From Brienomyrus brachyistius (taxonomy: Eukaryota; Chordata; Actinopteri; Osteoglossiformes; Mormyridae): a stretch of DNA of 64,000 nt. Position 1 is the first letter of the stretch. The number at the start of each line of letters is the position of its first letter. Location: the NCBI RefSeq assembly GCF_023856365.1, contig NC_064554.1:6687001-6751000 (forward strand). The letters are read 5' to 3'. The notes under the pieces were generated by a model. The model searched no databases, had not been told where the DNA came from, and saw nothing but the letters and a program-made list of their open reading frames with translations. The position numbers were made by a program, and so were the translations under genes. Positions 47,312 through 58,277 of the stretch are shown one piece after another.

Positions 47312-48367
47312 CTGACAGAACACAGGTGGCAGAATGCCGTCACAGCGACTACCAACAGCAAAGACAGTGCATGATGCGAGTCGCGAGAAAACTGGGAGGA
47401 CAGGGAGAGAGATGGAGAGCAGGGGGGAGTAGAGCCGAACCCCTGGCAGTGCGGCTCCACAATCCCTACCGCACCTTTAGACTCAGCGGCGATGGAGGAG
47501 CACGGCTATCAGTTTGTATGTGTTGACATTCGCCTTAAGGTGCAGTCACACTAGAGCAACAAATATGAAGTGTCTTCACAGAATCAAGCAAAAAAAACGG
47601 TCACAACTGCACGATACGGGATACTGTGGCAGTTTGCATACACTGCGGTTATTTGTCTTCAGTAGATTTTATCATGGGGGACCCCCCTCCCCTCCAAGAA
47701 ACCGGAATAATATTGCATGGCAAGTTACGTAAGAAGCAGGTTGGCTAGCGATGTGTTATAGACAGGAATCGCCATAACTGCTACGCAAGTTCTTCTCACA
47801 AATTTCTCTTCATTGTAATAACAATGCAAATGCTCCCTAAATAAGTTTGCCTTTGCGCTGTCATGGCACGAAATTACCAGTGCATTTAAGCCTTTATACC
47901 GCTAATGTCTACCAGAGTGTCAATTCTTGGTAATAAAATGTATTGGAATTATGCGTTGAATCGTACCTGCAAGCCCCATCTGGATGAGGTCTGCCAGCAA
48001 GGCAGCGTCTATCTGTGATATTTTATACGCAGCGAGTTGTAATGAAAAAGCACAGGGTACTCAGATCCAGCCAAACTAATTAGGGAACTGTGGGGTCAGC
48101 CCCGTCCCCGATCAGATTTGTTTAGCTATGCAGATTCATGGGTCAAAGTGCATTTAAATGAACTTGCATTAAATGAATTTGCTGAAGGAAATTTTCTGCT
48201 TGTCGCGTTGACCAGCTAAGACTGCGAGCGTGACCACATTTCTAGCCAAAGCTTCGTCAGTGTGAGGCCAGACACTAGTAATATGCTGATGCACTGTGCT
48301 TCAGCCTGGACAGAGCTGACAGACACACACAGATCGCAGAGGGAAATGAGCGAGAGCTCCGGCCTAC

Positions 48368-48574
48368 TTTGGTGGGCTCCATGCTCTTCTTCCTGTACGC
48401 CGCCAGCTGGTTCTTCAGATCTCTGATTTCCGCCTCCAGCAGACAGATGACCTCCTCGTAGTCCTGCTCTGCCCCGCAGGTCTGCCGCTGAGCCGCCTCC
48501 GCCTCCTGCAGCCTGCTCCTCAGCTCCCGGTTCTCTGCCAGCATGGCCTCGGCCCTCTGGGACATCACGTTGGC
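48368..48574 (-). CDS. stxbp4: stxbp4 exon, main coiled coil
   Basis: This 207-bp exon in phase 0-0 (acceptor GGTTTGACACAG, donor AAA|GTAGGC) encodes 69 residues with strong heptad character. The core LRSRLQEAEAAQRQTCGAEQ and DYEEVICLLEAEIRDLKNQL is nearly the same as human STXBP4 (LRSRIHLAEAAQRQ and DYEEVIRLLEAKITELKAQL). This exon gave the family assignment. Confidence 0.96.
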
Positions 48575-49524
48575 CTGTGTCAAACCTGCCCTACACTTTT
48601 GCTCAAGCCGGCCTGCGTGGGCTGTAGCTATAGATCTTCTGTATATACAAAGGTGGGCTCATGTTAAGGGCCCTTAACCACAATCCCCTCCTCATGGACG
48701 CCATCCTGTCAGCAAGTCCACTGTAGTCTCAAACTCAACAGTGCCAAAAAGCTAATTTAAATACAAACTGTTATGAGGACTTTCAACTGATTAGACTCTG
48801 TATAGCCCAGAGTGTGAGTGTGTGCGCTTGTGCTGTTGGATCCCTGCCTGAGATAGTCTACAGGCCCTCTCACAGCCCTGACCAGGCTCAAAAGCTAGGT
48901 GGATGGACAGATGTTATCAGTACTACCATTACTATAGCTGATGAGGTCAGAGTGATATACAGAAAGTCGCATCAGAGCTTAAATTTCCACCTATTTATAG
49001 AGCTGGAGTGATTTTGCTGGAGTGATTGAGGTTAAGTGCCTGGATGAATGGTACGGCTTCCTGGGAGCTCAGCCAGTGACCTACAGAGGACTGGTCAGCG
49101 CCCCTAACCACTACGCCAGCTGTTACACGAGTTGACCGAGGCGATCACGGCATGAGTAGGAGAAGAACAGTAGAAATTCAGCACACAGCGGTTGGGAAGT
49201 AGTATCTGAACTGGACGACTGCCAAAGCTTATATCTTGTAGGCTTTGCGGCTCGATTAGGAAAAAGGTTAAAAACACAATGCTAAACCCAGTAAATGGCT
49301 GCGTGTATCCGCTGTCTGGAAATGGCAGGTCACTCATCAGCTTGTCAAGCTTGTTAGGTCTGCATGTCCGGCAATCTCTCTGGCGCAAGGCACACTACCA
49401 GCAACAGGACGGACTCCCTGTAATGTGTGGAGGCCTTGGGGACACTAAAGGCAGGGATGGCGAGGGCAGAGCCGGGCCTGTTAGTGCACAGAAGCCGGCA
49501 GAACGCCGACTGGGCGCCCTTTAC

Positions 49525-49590
49525 CTCGGCGCTCTTCTGCAGCTCTTCCTCGAGGGTCCTCTTGCTGTTCTCCATGTCTTTCAGTAGTGT
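49525..49590 (-). CDS. stxbp4: stxbp4 exon, start of the coiled coil
   Basis: This 66-bp exon in phase 0-0 (acceptor GTTTCTCCAG, donor GAG|GTAAAG) encodes TLLKDMENSKRTLEEELQKS plus AE. It aligns with KLLESDKQRKQLTEELQN of human STXBP4. Confidence 0.88.
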
Positions 49591-49973
49591 CTGGAGAAAC
49601 GAGACAATCGGCTTGTCACACTTGCGCGTGAAAAGAAGACCCTTTGGCAGCTTGGTGTGTGCCACTTTGGACTGTAATGAAGCTGTAACAGCAAGTGTGA
49701 AGACACCGATTAGTCAATTCAATGCCTGTCCTACTGTGGCAACTAGACTTTGTTAAATTTGGTTCCTCTGCTCAAGGAGGCTTAGAGGAGCAATGAGGTC
49801 CTCACAATACAACTGACCCCTCACCCCCAAGCAAACAGCCCCCTGTCCTGCGCCAATGCACCATTCCAGGATGTACTGGATGTATCCATACAGATTTACA
49901 GATTGAATCAAAATATGCTTGAGACTTGTGTAATAGGGCAAAAAGCATGTAAAATGACAGGTTCCCATCAAAC

Positions 49974-50066
49974 CTTTAACTGCCTCGTCTTCTCCTGCAC
50001 GTGGGAAAAGTCCGCCTCAAATGGCTCAATCCCCTCATTGCTGTAGCTGTGTCCCAGCTCATAACT
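49974..50066 (-). CDS. stxbp4: stxbp4 exon
   Basis: This 93-bp exon in phase 0-0 has acceptor CTGTCTTACAG. The donor is weaker (AAAG|GTTTGA). It reads SYELGHSYSNEGIEPFEADF and SHVQEKTRQLK and sits between the helical domain and the coiled coil. In human the equivalent region is EADEMERLKCERDDALKEV. Confidence 0.75.
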
Positions 50067-50418
50067 CTGTAAGACAGCATGGGAAGAATTATTAATATTA
50101 ATACTTACATCCCCGCTTAAAAAGCAGTGGTATAAAATTGGCTGTGTATATGAGATTACTAGCTTTTGCGCATTGCTCTGAAAGGATCAATTGGAACACA
50201 ATGTCTGCACAAGCAGCTGAACATCGAAGGACTTAGAAGCACAACTTTGATAATTTCCTTGAATGCTTCATTTTTTTTTTACATCTAAAACCTCTTTGCC
50301 TTCAGGAAACATCATAAAAAATGAAAAAGGTGCTGTTTGCAGACTGTTGAAAAAGTCATGATTGTTGCATAAATATACAGTTCAAACTGAAAATTTTCAG
50401 TTGAATGTTTTTGTCAAG

Positions 50419-50768
50419 GGCGGCATGGTGGTGCAGTGGTTAGCACTGTTGCCTCACACCTCTGAGACCCGGTTTCGAGTCTCCGCCTAGGTCACATGTG
50501 TGTGGAGTTTGCATGTTCTCCCCATGTCGTTGTGGGGTTTCCTCTGGGTACTCCAGTTTCCCCCCCCACAGTCCAAAAACATGCTGAGGCTAATTGGAGT
50601 TGCTAAATTGCCCGTAGGTGTGCATGTGTGAGTGAATGATGTGTGAGTGTGCCCTGCAATGGGCTGGCCCCCCATCCTGGGTTATTCCCTGCCTCGTGCC
50701 CATTGCTTCCGGGATAGGCTCCGGACCCCCCGTGACCCAATAGGATAAGCGGTTTGGAAAATGGATGG
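50419..50768 (+). mobile_element. tRNA-derived SINE, complete, with 14-bp target-site duplication
   Basis: A complete 350-bp copy lies between two perfect copies of ATGTTTTTGTCAAG (50405-50418 and 50769-50782). The head has an A-box match TGGTGCAGTGG (50429-50439) and a B-box-like GGTTTCGAGTC near 50471. The body carries TGTGGAGTTTGCATGTTCTC, and the 3' end GGATAAGCGGTTTGGAAAAT followed by ATGG units. It lies in a stxbp4 intron 35 bp from the donor of the exon at 50804, in the orientation opposite to the gene. Confidence 0.95.
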
Positions 50769-50803
50769 ATGTTTTTGTCAAGAACCTTCTTGGGGAATCT
50801 TAC

Positions 50804-50931
50804 CGGAGAGTGGAAGGCGGAGGTGTCCACCAAGCTGGCTGCTTCATGGTAGGAGAACATGAAGGGTCCTTGGGCCAGGCCTGCTTCCTCTAGCTTGTTT
50901 TGAAAGACGTCTCGCACTGCCTCTACGAAAT
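50804..50931 (-). CDS. stxbp4: stxbp4 exon following the EF-hand-like helical segment
   Basis: This 128-bp exon (acceptor TGTCTGTGGGACAG, donor CCG|GTAAGA) completes Asp and reads FVEAVRDVFQNKLEEAGLAQ and GPFMFSYHEAASLVDTSAFH, then SP. It aligns with DFVQVARNLFCLQLDEVNVG of human STXBP4, with several substitutions. The donor lies 35 bp from the inserted SINE. Confidence 0.88.
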
Positions 50932-51791
50932 CTGTCCCACAGACATAAAGACACTTACAGCTCAGAAAGATCACCTCAGGTTGGGTCACTAGGACTGCAA
51001 AAGGATGGACAGTTACAGTTAGAGAAGAACAATTGGACAAGCCAACAAAATGCTCCTCAGAAATGTGAGTAGAGAACCAGGATAACCTAGACCTTGCAGT
51101 CCATTTTCCACCATTGAGCCATCCAGGAGATTAAAGTGAAGTTCTAGGCACGAGATTTGCGTGACAAACCATGACAATCGTTAAAGAATAATTTTGCTCT
51201 CCATTCTGTCTTGTCATTCAGTCAGCAAAAGCTTTGGAAAGAACGTTTCACACTTAGCTATTTTAAGGTCTTTCCTAAGAGGAAAAAGTTTTTATTTATG
51301 TTTTAAATAAGCATTAAACAATGGAGGCTCAAGTACACTAGACATGGGAAAAGGTCCTAACACACATCGTCCTTTGGGTGAACGGCAGCATCCGACTGAT
51401 CTTGTACTTGCAATGGAAAAATGCGCAAACGCAGCTTGGTTCGACCTCATTCAGTCATGTTCCTGCTCAACAAAGATGTGAAGTACTGCATAACAATGGA
51501 ATCTTCTTCACATAGTATTCAATTCTGTATGATCCCTGTGTCCATATACACCTGAACATTTAAGCACAAAACCAAGTTGGCTTGTTTATCTGAGTAGATA
51601 TGATTTGATCTAGTTGACTGAGCAACACCTTCAAGCAGAGTTACTGTTTAATGAGATCATGTGTACTGGGGAGACAGTCGTGGAAAAAAACCTTCTCAGT
51701 TGCTTTCTCAGTGCCACCTCCAGGCCTCGCTGACGTACTCGTGGCACTCAAGAAATTCGGCACTTTGGTGATGTGACTGCGCTGATCTCAC

Positions 51792-51888
51792 CTCCATAGG
51801 CCACACTGCCTTGAGAATCAATGGTCAAGACGTGTATCAGCTTCCTCTTCTCCTCTTCTGTAACCTCCAATCCCAAGTACGTGAGAGC
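51792..51888 (-). CDS. stxbp4: stxbp4 exon, EF-hand-like helical segment
   Basis: This 97-bp exon (acceptor TTCATTCTCCCAG, donor GGAG|GTGAGA) reads [20 protein letters not shown] and [12 protein letters not shown]. It matches human ALNYLGIQPTKEQHQALRQQ and VQADSKGTVSFG. The D-S-(Q/K)-G-(S/T)-V pattern resembles half of an EF-hand loop, but no complete calcium site is visible. Confidence 0.93.
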
Positions 51889-51975
51889 CTGGGAGAATGA
51901 ACATGGAGCAAGAGAAAAGTCAACTGAACATCTCACTAATCTCTCTGGGAAACTCCATCAACTTCCTTCCATATA

Positions 51976-52490
51976 CAGCTCTAGAAAAGAATTGAGAGAC
52001 CTATATTTAAAAAAAAATCTGCATTTTAAAATTATGGTTTAATTCTGGTTCTGCTGCCAGAAGGCTACACTGAGCAGCAGGCTGCTTCCAGGTTCAAAGT
52101 TTCTAGACAGCAGTGTACAAGAATAAGGTGAAGCAGGAGACACTGGGAACGACCAGAAACCAGCCAGGTAAAAGGCCGAAGCGACATTCTAATGCCAGAG
52201 ATGGCTGTCAACTTATCCGGCAGTGACTCATGAATCGACCTCAAGTGACCTTCAAAAGGAATGGGAAACATTAAGTGCAGGTGTGAAGTGTTCTGCTAGG
52301 ACAATTCATAACAGGCTTTTAGAAGCAGGACTGAAGACCCATAAAGCAAGGCAGAAGCCCTTCATTAATGAGAAGCAGGGAAGAGCCAGCCTGGAGCTTG
52401 CAAAAAAAAATAAAAATTTTACACAGGCACATGCCCATAAGTTGAGAAATAAGTCAAACTGAAAATCTGCAGTGGTCTCTTAATTTGTGC
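51976..52490 (+). mobile_element. Shortened Tc1-like transposon
   Basis: The left end starts after a TA with CAGCTCTAGAAAAGAATTGA followed by GAGACC. Near the right end, GCAGTGGTCTCTTAATT is its approximate inverted complement, although the outermost bases at the right have decayed. The interior encodes a plus-strand remnant of the DNA-binding domain of a Tc1 transposase (RTIHNRLLEAGLKTHKARQK, then PFI, about 52287-52365) after a stretch with frameshifts. The catalytic DDE region is missing, so the copy is internally deleted and dead. Confidence 0.82.
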
Positions 52491-52704
52491 AAATAAAAGC
52501 ATGCAAGTCAGAATCTTAAACAACAGCAAGCTGTTGAACATTAGACCAATGGTGTCATCTGGCATTAAGTGACATCGAGTAACAAAATAATCCCTGACAT
52601 TCAAAACTGCTTATTGAAGTAACAGGGGCAGTGGTGGGAGGGTCTTTTATCTCTTGCATGAATGTTATAATGATTGCCGTCAGGATAAAAGGCCGCTGAC
52701 TCAC

Positions 52705-52799
52705 CAGGTCCAGCTTCTGTGACCTCAGGCGGATGTTTGGGTCCAGGGCGATCTTCGGTTTGGCAGTCGTGGCTGTTCTCAGTGAGCTGGTGGGAGGAG
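52705..52799 (-). CDS. stxbp4: stxbp4 exon
   Basis: This 95-bp exon (acceptor CTCCCTTTGTCCAG, donor CTG|GTGAGT) reads PPTSSLRTATTAKPKIALDP and NIRLRSQKLDL. It aligns with ISLNPSVRFKAEKLEMAL of human STXBP4. Phase 1 at the acceptor is met by the candidate exon at 53222, and phase 0 at the donor by the exon at 51888. Confidence 0.9.
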
Positions 52800-53221
52800 C
52801 TGGACAAAGGGAGTCGGGACAGACACGACACTCGTTACTCCGAGGATCAGCCACCTTAGTGCCTATTGCCACCGATCAACACTCAACACATTCAAGGCAA
52901 GACGAGAAAGGTGAATAACAGATCGATGTACCAAAATAAACTGGCAAAATTTCGAGTCTTTCCCGATTCTTTGCTCCCGGTAAAACTCGTATCTTTAGGC
53001 ATAAGCTGTAATCCTTGTCGGCAATATGAAACTATTTTCAAAGACCCGGGGATCTGCCTAAAGTTTGCTAAAGCCTGCAGAGGCTGTCAAATCCGCTCCC
53101 TTGGTTCAAAACAAGGCGTCTCCAGCTGTGGCAGTGTTGTCACGACACAGCTGATTGACGGGCTGCAGCGAGGGGTGAGGAGCAGCCAGCCGTGAAGCCC
53201 TGCCACACGGCACAGGCTCAC

Positions 53222-53261
53222 TAATCCTCGCCGCCACCCGGCTGCGATACAGTTGGCAGGT
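53222..53261 (-). CDS. stxbp4: stxbp4 short candidate exon
   Basis: This 40-bp exon bridges a phase gap: the exon at 58015 leaves phase 0, while the exon at 52799 needs one base. The acceptor CTCTATCCGTGTCAG is good; the donor ATTA|GTGAGC is less typical. It reads TCQLYRSRVAARI followed by a split Thr. Human has a longer, unconserved linker here (about 100 residues), so one or more exons may be missing or the linker may be much shorter in this species. Confidence 0.5.
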
Positions 53262-53741
53262 CTGACACGGATAGAGAAGAAGGCACAGGGATTCAGGCCC
53301 TAACCTCCCAGTCACTGAACACCAAAAAACAAAAACAGACTAATGGGAGTAAGCAAAGATCTTCATTACAATTCGAATCCGCTGCCTAGTGCATCATGAT
53401 ACCACGTTTCACATTTTCAGCATTTTGGAGCAGAAGTCGGAATGAGTGACACAGGGTTTCTCCAGAGCCTATAAGGGAGAAAGTGCCACTCTGCTCATAG
53501 CGGTGCCCTTTAAAGCTACTCCTTGTCCTCTCCTGTTTAATGGTCCCTCCAATCTGCCTCTCCCAGATAAACATTCCCTAGTTTCCATGCACCCACTCAT
53601 AGATGTTATGGTACCAGAGCATTGCAGGGATCAGGCTAAAATTCTGGGGATCTGGCTCATGTACAGACAAAATATCCGGATATAGTCACTGTTCAGAACT
53701 TATTCCAGGGTTGGTCTACCAGATACCATATCAAAGATATA

Positions 53742-54830
53742 CAGCCTCTCCCTGGCTTACGGAGGGGATGTGTTTCAATAAACCTACGGGAAGGCGAAAA
53801 TAATGCAAGGCAAAAATGCATTATGATATAGTACACCTAACCTAACAAACATCGTAGCCTAGCCTAGCCTCCTGAAACGTGCTTAGAACACTTACATTAT
53901 CCTACAGTTGGGTAAAACCATTAACACAAAGCCTATTTTATACAGTAATAAAATATTGCATATCTTGTGCAATTTATTGAGCAATGTACTAAAAATGAAA
54001 AACATTTACCCATTGTAAAGCTGAAATATTGTAACACAGGCAATCATAACCTGGGGAGCGTATATGATTAATATGACTAATCACCGGTGAACCAGGGTCT
54101 AATTCAACATAGATTATGGCAACCTCATGAGGCACAATGATTACTGAATGATGAAAGGAGATGTATATCAGTAGTGTCAGGTCGTAGTACTTTTCAGGAG
54201 CAAGGTCAACGCTTTGGCTAAACCTTCCCTTCCCATGTGGATCTGGGCGGTAGGGATGCAGTAGATACTGTTGACGGGTTGCTGGCAGAGTGTTTGGTGT
54301 ATACACTCTACTGTGTGGGCTATGGACTAAAACACAAGATGGCAGTAGTGATGTAGATGAGGACCTGTTAGTTGGATCTGCTCGACAAGACCAGAGATCT
54401 TCATGAAGAATTTAAGATGCTTGGTTACTTACGATGGGGTTACATTCGGATGTGCCCGTCGTACGTTGAAAATATCATAAGTCGGTTATGAATATGATAG
54501 AACAAATAAACTGGTAAATAACTATTGTTATTGGATAAGGAAATATTTGGTTAAGCACAGAAAAACAAAACGCTGCATGCATCATTATGCACGCTGTGCC
54601 ATGAAATGTTCACGTCCGCAATCACTACAGGGACTGAAAGTGTGGCTATATGGATGCTGCCATCATCGGGAATCAGGAACCATAAAGATAAAAATGACCT
54701 TACAGCATATCGCTAGCCCAGGAACTGATCAAAATTCAAAGTCTGCCGACTATTGAATGTTCATCACTATTGCATCATCGTGAAGTAAAGAAATTGTAAG
54801 TTGAACCAACGTAAAGTGAGAAGCCATCTG
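53742..54830 (+). mobile_element. Tigger-like (pogo group) DNA transposon, about 1.1 kb, non-coding
   Basis: The element is bounded by TA on both sides (53740-53741 and 54831-54832). It has related inverted ends: CAGCCTCTCCCTGGCTTACG and, in reverse complement, CAGATGGCTTCTCACTTTACG. The interior contains ACACCTAACCTAACAAACAT, CGTAGCCTAGCCTAGCCTCC, TTACATTATCCTACAGTTGG and AACACAAAGCCTATTTTATA. From memory these closely follow the left part of a mammalian Tigger consensus. A second terminal-like block (CTTACGATGGGGTTACATTC, then CGTACGTTGAAAATATC) at about 54428-54490 suggests a nested or rearranged copy. No transposase frame is visible. Confidence 0.75.
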
Positions 54831-54832
54831 TA

Positions 54833-56945
54833 CACATGCCTGAATGGAAAGATTCATTTATTTTAATTGCAGATCCCCTTTTGCACTTATTGATGATACT
54901 AAAAGGTTTATCTGGTGAGCAGGACATTTATAGCTATATGAAAATGCTAGTCCAGGTGCCGCACCATAACCTAATAGTAGGACGTTTAGGGGAAGGTGAA
55001 ACACTACAACAAATCATAGCCTTATTATATTAACCTGTCATTGCTGATGATATTCGTAAGTGGTGTGTCAGCTTGGGGGAATGCCAGTTAGCGAATCCAG
55101 CTGCTAGCTAATGCACTGGAATGAAAGCGGATTATAGGATTGTGGAGTCTCTGGTTCACTTTTCCTCGAAGGTCAGAATCCGGGAAGACATTCTGAATAC
55201 ACAAAAGAATTGAACTGTGGAGCCGAGCTGACTCCAGAGTAACTACTACAGATCACTGCAACCCAGCGGAAGTACTTGGATATTTTTTCCTGTACCCAAT
55301 CAAGCTGATGTCGTAAAACTTAACACACACATCCCACGGGGCATGGTGGTTAGATTAAGGCACGAAAAATAGTTCGGGTCACATTAGCTACACAGTTGTG
55401 ACTGAAGAGTAGCAGAGTGGAACAAATTCATAGTTTTGGATCCCAAACCTTATAGCTCCCTTCGTTACTGTGTCAACCAAGGCATCAAAGTGTGATGTGA
55501 ATTCTAGGCCTCGTATTGAAAAATTGCTACCAATTGCTGTATTGGTTGGCTATATGTCATTTTTATTCAACACTGGGCCTTATCGTTCTGTACTCAGTTT
55601 GCTTTGCCCTCTTCCATTTGGTCTGCATGAGTGGCCCCAGGACCATGTGCTTCCCACGCATGTCTCTTACACCATTCTATATATGTACCCCATCTTTGTT
55701 TATAGCGATGACTGGTCTCATGGTTTCCATTAAAGGAGAGTTTCAGGGCTTCAACTAGGAGAGAAGTTTGCTTCTTAGTCTGCAAATTTCAATCTGTCAT
55801 GTGGATCTGTTACTCTAACAGACGTCGGGAGTAATATTTACATGAGTGAATCACGTGTAAAAGAATATACAAGTGGCACACATGGTATATTCTGATAAAT
55901 ATTGGGTTTCATAATTCCTAAGAATAAAGTATTTCCATTTTAGCAAGCTAGGATCTTGTAGTATTATTTTTTTAACCCAACTATTTATGTATTTCTTTTT
56001 CTTATGTTCTTAATCAAATGTTCTGTGCTTGTCAAGTCCACATATAAATATTTCATATCACATTCTTTGCTATTCTTGTCTTCTTAGTTATTATATTTTT
56101 GTGATGATGATAAAAAAAATACTGTGCTTAAGTAAAGCAACGTTCTTGAGCTAAAATGTTAAAATGTGAAGGCTACAATGAGCAGGAAATCAAGATGTTT
56201 AACAACACGGAAAGGAACGCTGATTATGGAGAAGACGGAGAGGAGCGTTTTCTCTGGGTTCCATTCCACAGAAATGTCATCGGAATCCTTCAGGCCTCTG
56301 GATATTTTAATCTAAATTCAACACTGGCTCACAGCCGATCATAAAACCTTAGTCTATCTTTCTTAATCTTTGATGTTCCAGAAGATCCCATTTATTCAGA
56401 TTAGTACCTCATAGGAAGTTTTCCTTGTCACATAAACTAAAGAGGCTGAACCAGAGCACAGTGTGTTTGGGTAGCAGTGCTGAAAGGTGCAACAGCAGAG
56501 CTCCTGTGAGTTACTTTCGATTGTCCTGCAACTCTGATGCAACTTTCATTTGGGCTCCCGAAAGGAGAAGCCTTTGAACTCAAAACCAGCGCAGAAAAGA
56601 TAGTAATAAAATATTAAATACCATAGATATAATTTTTTTGCATTTTGAAGAAGACTTCAGAAGGGAAGCACATCGAGATACCAGGGAGGACCTGCAGTGA
56701 ACCCAGGAGGACCTGACTGAAAGGTGCGAGACTGAGAAGATTATAAAAAGATCTTTGGATGAGCGTGAGAAGGATGAGGCACGTGAATCAAGTGGCTGCA
56801 TCACATCTATAGATACTGATCTAATGTGAGACTAACAAGATCCCATACCAGAAAACAGGGAACACTGGATGCAGGAGCGGATATATGAAAAACTCTTATT
56901 CTTTTTCTTCGTTCCAGGGCACTCTATTTTGTAACTGTATACATG
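54833..56945. other. stxbp4: stxbp4 intron, no gene seen
   Basis: AT-rich intronic sequence without recognisable exon or element. Short open frames such as those near 55470-55760 and 56156-56344 have no domain and no supporting splice sites. Confidence 0.55.
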
Positions 56946-57475
56946 TTATATATTTATAACATTTATAACAGAGAAGGGCTGATCATCAAGTCTAAACTCC
57001 ATAATTTTCCAAGTAATATCTTTTGATTTCGCACTGTCTGCACTGGATTGTCGTTTGCTATCAAACGTTTGCGTTACTGACGCACTGGCGTCACTCGGCA
57101 GCACTGTAGCCGTTCGTATTAGAACCGATTTGTTTTCCGCAAACTCTTCATACTCTTCACTGTCTCTCCTAAAGGTGAGCAATGAACTTCGTTGTGTTGA
57201 AATGTCGTAATAGTGGATCCTCCTTGTGGAATTTCAGCAGAGCAACGTTCGCAAAAAGCGTTTCTAACCTCGTTAAGATAATTCCACACAGCGGATGTTT
57301 TTCGAACTGTTTAGTGCGCGTGTGTTCTACGTGATATGGGTCACCGTCTTAAAGGGAATTATCGGCGGTAAATATCGGCTGATTTTTAAGCATCGCCCCA
57401 CAGCCGGTTGTTGCTGTATCGGCCGATACCGAAAGTTACCGAAACAATCGGTACATCTCTACGAAATTTACCTAG
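56946..57475 (-). mobile_element. hAT transposon remnant: left end and BED-finger/N-terminal transposase
   Basis: Read on the minus strand, it begins near 57465 with the terminus GTAGAGATGTACCGATTGTT and CGGTATCGGCCGATAC, a start common to a fish hAT family. Further in, a protein-like stretch reads SAVWNYLNEVRNAFCERCSA and EIPQGGST, the pattern of a hAT BED zinc finger with its C-x2-C. After one frameshift follow DSEEYEEFAENKS and ITWKIMEFRLDDQPFSVIN, the conserved N-terminal transposase segments. The catalytic domain and right end are absent. It is a dead fragment. Confidence 0.8.
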
Positions 57476-57738
57476 GAGGACCAAACCCCCCAGGAGACGT
57501 CGAAGTGTTATTTGAGCATGAATGTGAGTATGAGCAGTGGCCGGCCGAGGTGGTCTACCTGACACGTGTGCGTTGGAGGTGGGCTCTGCGGGGGCTCTCT
57601 GCCAAAGAGACACCAGCATTACATGCCATAGAATCAGCCACTGCAGGTCCACAACATAGCTAGGAACCTCACGTCCAGGCGGAAATGTAATGCATTCTGT
57701 ACATTTTCCATAAAGTCACTTACATCATTCCTATAGGA

Positions 57739-57846
57739 CAGGGTTCCCCAATTCCGGTCCTGGAAAGCCAGAATCCAACACAGTGCAGGGAAATCTGCAG
57801 ACTGAGTTGGATTCTGACGCTCCACCACTGGAACTGGAGAACCCTG
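57739..57846 (+). mobile_element. Short hAT-like MITE, 108 bp
   Basis: The ends pair well: CAGGGTTCCCCAATTCCGGT and, in reverse complement, CAGGGTTCTCCAGTTCCAGT. The inner arms GAATCCAACACAGT and ACTGAGTTGGATTC also pair partly. Flanking 8-mers CTATAGGA and CATTAGAA agree at five of eight positions, consistent with an old target duplication but not proof. Confidence 0.7.
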
Positions 57847-58014
57847 CATTAGAATATCTGACAGGACCTACATAAGGGCCTCACCTGGGACTTCCAGATC
57901 TGTCCATAACCATCACCATAGTAATGTATCAACATTAAAGCTTGAAAATGTGTGCTTATTCAAAAAGGCTTCAGAGTGAAGTTTGTGAAAAGGCCAAAAT
58001 TTTAGCATACTCAC

Positions 58015-58156
58015 CTCCGGAGATCTTCCACGGACCTTTATCCGATAGGAGCTGCATCCATTCCCTACACCCTTCTGCACTCCGTTTTGTACACCAGTGC
58101 CACTGGACACTAGACTTTTCCCGGGAATGAAGGCAATGTCCACAAAAGTGTCTTGG
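58015..58156 (-). CDS. stxbp4: stxbp4 exon, end of the PDZ domain
   Basis: This 142-bp exon (acceptor TCTTTGTCTCCAAAG, donor GAG|GTGAGT) completes Ser and reads QDTFVDIAFIPGKSLVSSGT, then GVQNGVQKGVGNGCSSYRIK and VRGRSPE. The VDIAFIPGKS part is the last PDZ strand, matching human WEIAFIRQKS. The rest is a Gly/Ser-rich linker without a counterpart I recognise, ending in SPE as in the human SPPE. Confidence 0.9.
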
Positions 58157-58277
58157 CTTTGGAGACAAAGAGAAAACAGTCAAATCTCACTACTGTTACT
58201 TTTTCAAATTAAAAAAGTGCAGAATTTCATGTGCTTGGATGGGACACCACTGCCCTCGTCTCTCTCAGCACACGCAC

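Noticed and set aside
48275..48367. Extension of the coiled-coil exon past the donor
   Set aside because: The frame stays open beyond 48368, but the sequence loses heptad character and a good donor lies at AAA|GTAGGC with matching phase to the next exon.
57858..57910. Strong donor-like CCCAG|GTGAGG on the minus strand near 57882
   Set aside because: No acceptor with an open frame in the needed phase upstream; it lies beside a MITE and is probably a chance match.
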